From: Plantactinospora sp. BC1
GTDB lineage: Bacteria > Actinomycetota > Actinomycetes > Mycobacteriales > Micromonosporaceae
DNA length: 64,000 nt
Reading direction: 5' to 3'
Assembly: GCF_003030345.1 (NCBI RefSeq)
Contig: NZ_CP028158.1
Location: forward strand, 7,006,001-7,070,000
Below the pieces are notes generated by a model. That model had not been told where the DNA came from. It was given only the letters and a program-made list of their open reading frames with translations, and searched no databases. This document shows, piece after piece, positions 59,218 to 64,000 of this stretch; the stretch's first letter is position 1; each line of letters opens with the position of its first letter. Both the position numbers and the translations under genes were made by a program.

Positions 59218-60512
59218 GACGCCTCTTCCTCGGTCTCCGGCAGGTAGGTCAGGGTCGCCCGGTCCTCGGGCCGGAGCAGCTCGGCGGCGAGCGCGGCCAC
59301 CTGCTCCGCGGTGACCGAAAGCCAGCCCGGCAGCCGGTCGGCGGCCCGGGCCGGGTCGCCGAGCTGGGTGGCGTGCCGGCCGAGGATGTCGGCCCGGCCG
59401 TCGACGCTGGCGAGCTGCCGCCACCAGCCGGTGGTGAGCAGCGCCTTGGCCCGGTCGAGTTCGGCTCCGGTCACCCCGTCGGCGAGCCCGTCCAGCACCT
59501 CGACGAGGCCCGCCTCCAACTCCTGCGCGGTCACTCCGTCCCGGGCGGTGGCGGTGACGATCATCGGAGCCGGCGCGTACGCCAGGTCGACGCCGAACGC
59601 GCCGATGCTGTCCGGCTGGGCGAGCCGCGCGCCGTCGGCGAGCCGCTGGTAGAGCCGGCTGCCCCGGCCGCTGCCGAGCAGCGTCGCCAGCACGGTCACG
59701 GTGTCGTAGCCGGGGCCGCCGAACGGGTGGGTCCGGTGCGCCAGGTAGACCCTCGGGGCGGGCACGTCAGCGGTGACGGTCTCCCGGACCGGCGCCCCGA
59801 TGCTCGGCACGACCCGGCCGTCCGGGGCCGGCGGGATGTCCGGCTGCGGCACCAGCCTGCCGAAGTAGCGCTCGGCCAGCGCGAAGACCTCGTCGGCCGA
59901 GGCGTCACCGGCCACCGTGAGCACCGCGTTGTTCGGCGCGTAGTAGGTGGTGTGGAACGCCTGGAAGGTGGCCAGGTCGGCGGCGTTCAGGTCGGCCATC
60001 GAGCCGATCGTGGCGTGGTGGTAGGGGTGCCCGGGCGGATAGAGCAGCGGCAGCAGGCGCAGCCAGGCGTCGCCGTACGGGACGTTCTCGTAGCGCTGCC
60101 GCCGCTCGTTCTTCACCACCTCGCGCTGGTTGTCCAGGGTCTCCTGGGTCAGCGCCGGCACCAGGCCGCCCATCCGGTCCGCCTCCAGCCAGAGCGCGAG
60201 CGCCAGGTGCTCCGAGGGCAGCGTCTCGAAGTAGTTGGTCCGGTCCGGGTTGGTGGTCGCGTTCAGCGAGCCGCCGGAGCCCTGCACCAACTGCATGTGC
60301 TCGGTCTTGGCGACGTTGACCGAACCCTCGAACATCAGGTGTTCGAACAGGTGGGCGAAGCCGGTCTGGCCGTCGGGCTCGTGTCGTGAGCCGACGTCGT
60401 ACCAGAGGTTGACCGCGACGACGGGGGCGCTGCGATCCTCGCTGACCACCACGCGCAGGCCGTTGTCCAGCCGGGTGGTCTCGATCGGCCAGGGATAACC
60501 GGTCTCGGGCAT
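59214..60512 (-). CDS. M16-family zinc peptidase, catalytic subunit
   Basis: A 432-residue insulinase-family peptidase: the inverted zinc motif is in GFAHLFEHLMFEGSVN (H54, E57, H58), with the downstream Glu expected near ENVPYGDAWLR, and FHTTYYAPNNAVLTVAGD and VYLAHRTHPFGG in the second half. It should degrade or process peptides together with the inactive partner. TAGCGT lies seven bases before the ATG at 60512 (leaderless). No signal peptide. Confidence 0.93.
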   Translation of the reverse strand: MPETGYPWPIETTRLDNGLRVVVSEDRSAPVVAVNLWYDVGSRHEPDGQTGFAHLFEHLMFEGSVNVAKTEHMQLVQGSGGSLNATTNPDRTNYFETLPSEHLALALWLEADRMGGLVPALTQETLDNQREVVKNERRQRYENVPYGDAWLRLLPLLYPPGHPYHHATIGSMADLNAADLATFQAFHTTYYAPNNAVLTVAGDASADEVFALAERYFGRLVPQPDIPPAPDGRVVPSIGAPVRETVTADVPAPRVYLAHRTHPFGGPGYDTVTVLATLLGSGRGSRLYQRLADGARLAQPDSIGAFGVDLAYAPAPMIVTATARDGVTAQELEAGLVEVLDGLADGVTGAELDRAKALLTTGWWRQLASVDGRADILGRHATQLGDPARAADRLPGWLSVTAEQVAALAAELLRPEDRATLTYLPETEEEAS

Positions 60513-60571
60513 GGCCACGACGCTATCCGATCGGAGGGTTGCGGCGTGGACAGCCCCGCCGGGCGGGTGGG

Positions 60572-61561
60572 TCAGGTGGCCGGCAGGTCGACCGTCATCC
60601 AGATCGGCAGATGGTCCGAGGACTCGACCGGGGAGCCGGGCCGGCCACAGGTGTGCGGCAGTCCGGCGTTGGTGAAGAGATAATCGATCTTGATGGTGTT
60701 GGCGTTGTCGTGCGGGGTGCTCGTGTAGTAGGTGCCCGGCCCGGTACGCGGCGAACCGGTGCCGGCCTGGGCGCACTCCACGAAGGAGTCGTAGAGCGGC
60801 AACACCCCGCCGCCCGGATAGCTGACATTCGCCGGCGGTTGCAGGTTGAGGTCACCGCCGAAGATCACCCGGAACCGGGACGGCCAGACGTACGCCTGGT
60901 AGGCCGCGACCTGCTGGGTGCGGAACGCGTACGAGGCGTCGTCGCCGTTGTAGGAGAAGTGGGCGTTGCAGAGCTTCACCCACCACGACTCGACGGTGGC
61001 ACAGATCGCCACCCGCCACTCCGCACCGTCGGCCGACGGCAGGTAGCGCGCCTCCCACCAGGTGTTCTCGTCCGGTACCGCGAGCATGATCCCGTAGTCG
61101 CCCCGGCCGCGTACGCACTGCTTGTCCGGGGAGGTCGCCGGGTCGGCGCTCTGCTTCAGCTTGATCGGCGCGAACCGGACGTCCCAGCCGTAGCCGTAGT
61201 GCTCCTCCAGTTGGTATTCGAGCGGCTTGGCGAAGGAGCTGCACACCTCCTGGACGATCGCCGCGTCCATCGGGGTGCCGTGGTTGCGCATGTGCCAGCG
61301 GATGGTCCCGATCAGCCCGTTCGGGTCCTCGTAGTATTTGCACGCCGAGTTGTTGCCGCAGGCGTTCCAAGTCATGATCTTGACTGTCCGGGCCGGTACC
61401 GCCGCGACCCCGACACCCGCCTCGGCCGGCCGGGCCGCCGCGACTCCGGACGCCTCCCGCCCGAGACCGCCGGCCCCCAGCGCGGCACCGGGCACACCGA
61501 ACGTGGCCAGTACGCCCAGCACCGCCGAGGTGACCGCCAACCAGCGCCGTGTCGATCTCAT
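60572..61561 (-). CDS. Secreted endonuclease/exonuclease/phosphatase-family protein
   Basis: A 329-residue exported EEP-fold enzyme: signal peptide about 1-33 (VTSAVLGVLATFGVPGAALG), then VKIMTWNACGNNSACKYY (metal site), AAIVQEVCSSF, NAHFSYNGDDASYAFR, VIFGGDLNLQPP and SSDHLPIWMTVDL, the terminal SDH motif. Members include DNases, sphingomyelinases and phosphatases, so the substrate is open. Four or more Cys suggest disulfides. The ATG at 61561 has GGGGGAAG upstream. It is divergent from the reprolysin-like protease. Confidence 0.88.
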   Translation of the reverse strand: MRSTRRWLAVTSAVLGVLATFGVPGAALGAGGLGREASGVAAARPAEAGVGVAAVPARTVKIMTWNACGNNSACKYYEDPNGLIGTIRWHMRNHGTPMDAAIVQEVCSSFAKPLEYQLEEHYGYGWDVRFAPIKLKQSADPATSPDKQCVRGRGDYGIMLAVPDENTWWEARYLPSADGAEWRVAICATVESWWVKLCNAHFSYNGDDASYAFRTQQVAAYQAYVWPSRFRVIFGGDLNLQPPANVSYPGGGVLPLYDSFVECAQAGTGSPRTGPGTYYTSTPHDNANTIKIDYLFTNAGLPHTCGRPGSPVESSDHLPIWMTVDLPAT

Positions 61562-61672
61562 CCGCTTCCCCCGTCGCAAGGCATCCAGAAGCACAGATAT
61601 ACACCACCGTGGCCGGGCCTGCGGGGGCGCCGGCCACGATGGTCGATCCCGGTTCCGGCCGCGTGGAGACTG

Positions 61673-61700
61673 TTGCCCGGCCGGTCCGGGCGCCTATCGT
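61673..61700 (+). promoter_or_regulatory. Promoter candidate of the reprolysin-like protease gene
   Basis: TTGCCC (61673-61678) and TATCGT (61695-61700) have a 16-base spacing and lie about 100 bases before the TTG start at 61797, which has AAGGAG as ribosome-binding site. This is one of the few -35/-10 pairs with a long leader in the window. Confidence 0.45.
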
Positions 61701-61796
61701 GCGGATCACCCCTGCACATTGGTCGATGGACCTGGCCGGGTGGCAGGAACGCCCGCGCGACCGACCGGCGCTCGGAGTAGTCCCAAGGAGACAGAG

Positions 61797-64000
61797 TTGA
61801 CGACCCCCTCGACACCCGCCGCCACCAGCGGTCGGACGGCACCGCGCCGACGCCTGGCCACCCTCGCGGTGGCCGCCCTCGCCGCCGGCGTACTCCCGGT
61901 GCTGGTCACCTCCACCCCGGCCAGCTCGGCGCCGGGCCAGCCGGCCAACCCGTGGACCCGGCTCGCCGACGGCTCCAGCGCCGCCCGGTCCGCCGGGCCC
62001 ACCGACATCCAGGCCGAGCGGTTCACCGGGTACGCCCTGGACCGGGCGAGCCTCGCCGCCACTCTGGAGCGGGCACCCGAGGAGCGCGCCGGCACCTCCC
62101 CGGCCCGGTCCCTGGTCGTGGCACTGCCCGCACCGGACGGTACGTTCCAGCGGTTCGCGCTGGTCGACTCGCCGGTGATGGCGCCCGGCCTGGCCGCCCG
62201 GCACCCGGAGATCCGGACGTACGCCGGCCGGGGGGTCGACGATCCGACCGCGACCGTCCGGGCCGACCTCACCCCGCTGGGCTTCCACGCCTCCGTCCGG
62301 TCCGAGCGCGGCGCCTGGTACGTCGACCCGTACAGCCGCGCCGACCAGGGCCGGTACGCCAGCTACTACGTGCAGGACGCCACGAACCCCGACGAGCCGT
62401 TCGTCGAGCGGGAGGACGTGGCGCAGACCGCCGAGGCGCTCGCCGACGAGGTCGGGGCGGCCCCGGGCGCGGCCGGCGGCGACGTGACACTGCGGACGTA
62501 CCGGCTCGCCCTGGTCACCGACCCGTCCTACGCCAGCTACTTCGGGGCGGCCAACGTCACCGCCGCCAAGGTGACGCTGGTGAACCGGGTGACCCAGATC
62601 TACGAGGACGAGACGGCGATCCGGCTGGTGCTGGTCGACGAGACCGAGAAGACCAACCTGAACACCCCGGCCGAGGCGACCGGGGCGAACGGGCCGTGCG
62701 GTGCGGCGCCCTGCTACACCGAGGCGCAGCTCGCCTCCTGTGCCGGCGGCACGCTGAACCGCAACAACATCGTGCTCGGCCAGCTCGTCGGGGCGTCCGA
62801 CTACGACGTCGGGCACATCGGGCTCGGCGTCAACGGCGGCGGGATCGCCGGGCTGGGCGTGGTCGGCGGGGCCAACAAGGCGCGCGGCTGCACCGGCCTG
62901 CCGACCCCGGTCGGGGACTTCTTCGCCGTCGACTACGTCGCGCACGAGATCGGCCACCAGTTCGCCGGCAACCACACCTTCAACGGCACCCAGTGGAACT
63001 GCTCCGGCGGCAACCGCAGCCCCGCGAACTCGTACGAGCCGGGCAGCGGTTCGTCGATCATGGCGTACGCCGGCATCTGCCAGCAGGACAACCTGCAACC
63101 GCACAGCGACCCGTACTGGTCGCAGCGCAGCTACACCGAGATCACCACGTACGTCGGCTCGGCCCGGCCGGCCGTCAACGAGGTCCAGAACGTCTCGCTG
63201 CGCGACTTCGACACCGACGGCGACTCGTTCACGCTGCGCTACGGCGATGCCGAGTCGGCGCCGATCGTCCGGGGCGCCAACTACAGCGCGGCCGGGATCA
63301 AGGCGGCGATCGAGGCGATCCCCGGCTGGCCGGCCGGCGCGCTCGTCGCCGTCGCGCCGTTCGGCGGCACCGGCGTGCTGGACGACACCGGATTCCAGGT
63401 CACCTTCGCCAGCGGCCCGGTGGCGGCGGTCAACGTCGGCACGCTCGCCGTCACCAACGCCAGCGGCGCGGACGGGTTCGTCGGCGAGACGGTCAAGGGC
63501 GGCCCGATCGACAACGGCGGCTGGCGGGTCGAGCAGACCGGCAACTCGGCACCGGTGGTCACCGCGCCGGCCGCGTACACCATTCCGGTCCGTACCCCGT
63601 TCGCGTTGACCGGCAGCGCCACCGACGCGGACGGCGACACCGTGACGTACCTCTGGGAGCAGAACGACCGCGGCGGCGTCAGCGGCGGCAGCACCGCCGG
63701 GACCGCGCTGGTCAGCAACACCAAGACCAACGGCCCGCTGTTCCGGCAGTTCGGCACGGCGGCGATCGTCAGCCCGACCGACACGCTGGAATACCACTCC
63801 CCCGGGCTGAACGCGGTCACCACCGACCCGACCCGGGTCTTCCCGGACCTGGCCCAGATCGCCGCCGACAACACCAACGCGAAGACCGGCACCTGCCCGG
63901 CAGCGCCGCCGCCACCGGTGAGCGGCGGGGCGAGCAACGTGCCGCCGGAAATCGTCGACTGCTACTCGGAGTTCCTGCCCACCGCCGACTGGGTCGGCTT
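61797..64000 (+). CDS. Secreted reprolysin-like (M12B-type) zinc metalloprotease, partial at the right edge
   Basis: 734 residues are visible; the C-terminus is cut. TTG start with AAGGAG six bases upstream; signal peptide about 1-43 with RRRLATLAVAALAAG. A propeptide-like region is followed by VTLRTYRLALVTDPSYASYF and the zinc site VAHEIGHQFAGNH (H383, E384, H387, H393: HExxHxxxxxH) with the Met-turn SSIMAYAG (Met422), defining a metzincin. Cys residues fit disulfides. After the catalytic domain come bacterial Ig-like segments (APAAYTIPVRTPFALTGSAT, about 580 on), typical of actinobacterial M12B enzymes. Likely an extracellular endopeptidase. Confidence 0.92.
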   Translation, partial: MTTPSTPAATSGRTAPRRRLATLAVAALAAGVLPVLVTSTPASSAPGQPANPWTRLADGSSAARSAGPTDIQAERFTGYALDRASLAATLERAPEERAGTSPARSLVVALPAPDGTFQRFALVDSPVMAPGLAARHPEIRTYAGRGVDDPTATVRADLTPLGFHASVRSERGAWYVDPYSRADQGRYASYYVQDATNPDEPFVEREDVAQTAEALADEVGAAPGAAGGDVTLRTYRLALVTDPSYASYFGAANVTAAKVTLVNRVTQIYEDETAIRLVLVDETEKTNLNTPAEATGANGPCGAAPCYTEAQLASCAGGTLNRNNIVLGQLVGASDYDVGHIGLGVNGGGIAGLGVVGGANKARGCTGLPTPVGDFFAVDYVAHEIGHQFAGNHTFNGTQWNCSGGNRSPANSYEPGSGSSIMAYAGICQQDNLQPHSDPYWSQRSYTEITTYVGSARPAVNEVQNVSLRDFDTDGDSFTLRYGDAESAPIVRGANYSAAGIKAAIEAIPGWPAGALVAVAPFGGTGVLDDTGFQVTFASGPVAAVNVGTLAVTNASGADGFVGETVKGGPIDNGGWRVEQTGNSAPVVTAPAAYTIPVRTPFALTGSATDADGDTVTYLWEQNDRGGVSGGSTAGTALVSNTKTNGPLFRQFGTAAIVSPTDTLEYHSPGLNAVTTDPTRVFPDLAQIAADNTNAKTGTCPAAPPPPVSGGASNVPPEIVDCYSEFLPTADWVG

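Noticed and set aside
60852-63797. 981-codon minus-strand ORF opposite the protease and EEP genes
   Set aside because: Shadow frame of two genes with clear motifs on their own strands.

Overview
The window is very GC-rich (roughly 70-75 %), with strong G/C preference at third codon positions, frequent GTG starts, F420/PPOX, SURF1, DUF222-like, LigD-polymerase and CBM2 proteins, and cobalamin synthesis genes. This points to an actinobacterium, most likely of the Micromonosporaceae. That placement is inference from gene content and style; no rRNA is present. A striking property is that about twenty genes start 6-7 bases after a TANNNT hexamer, the actinobacterial leaderless-transcript arrangement.

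Layout. 1-22.3 kb: cobalamin genes in three pieces (a siroheme-synthase N-terminus, cobT and a CobC-type decarboxylase at 1-2.7 kb; a cobB/cbiA-like gene at 5.8-8.1 kb; cobQ plus cbiB at 19.1-21.9 kb), interleaved with a penicillin-binding protein, GNAT, SURF1, a cis-prenyltransferase, an ATP-dependent DNA ligase, an LPXTG surface protein, M20 and M48 peptidases, a kinase-like NTPase and a rhodanese. 22.3-30.5 kb: membrane acyltransferase, single-stranded-DNA-binding protein, alpha/beta hydrolase overlapping an antisense conserved gene, tRNA-Arg(TCT), clpP, a GNAT-DUF3224 fusion and a stand-alone LigD-type polymerase. 30.5-34.3 kb: secreted CE1 esterase with CBM2, its probable LacI regulator, and an asparaginase. 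34.3-38.7 kb: a compact, little-studied locus: a 27-residue membrane protein, a ribbon-helix-helix/Clp-N fusion with a palindrome on its -10 box, an HTH regulator with two tandem palindromes on its promoter, and a divergently transcribed alanyl-tRNA synthetase preceded by an Ala-rich leader ORF. 38.9-49.2 kb: hemerythrin, a serine hydrolase facing a second HTH regulator of the same type with its own pair of palindromes, SDR, envelope proteins, glycosyltransferase, PadR-ABC export operon, MFS. 49.2-55.9 kb: a carbohydrate locus with a tandemly duplicated two-gene cassette (SCP2-like plus glycogen-debranching-like). 56-64 kb: PPOX, asd, two M16 peptidases, a secreted EEP-family enzyme, and a secreted reprolysin-like protease cut by the window end.

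How they work together. The cob genes supply lower-ligand activation, aminopropanol-phosphate, ring amidation and cobinamide assembly, but the CobB homologue has lost its glutaminase cysteine. The two HTH genes share the core SRQ-(S/A)-AHER and sit next to GTCAAG-N5-CTTGAC or GTCAGG-N4-CCTGAC pairs, suggesting a regulator family whose DNA code can be read from this one window. A second theme is in-frame minisatellites and proline/alanine-rich tails, concentrated at junctions between convergent genes.
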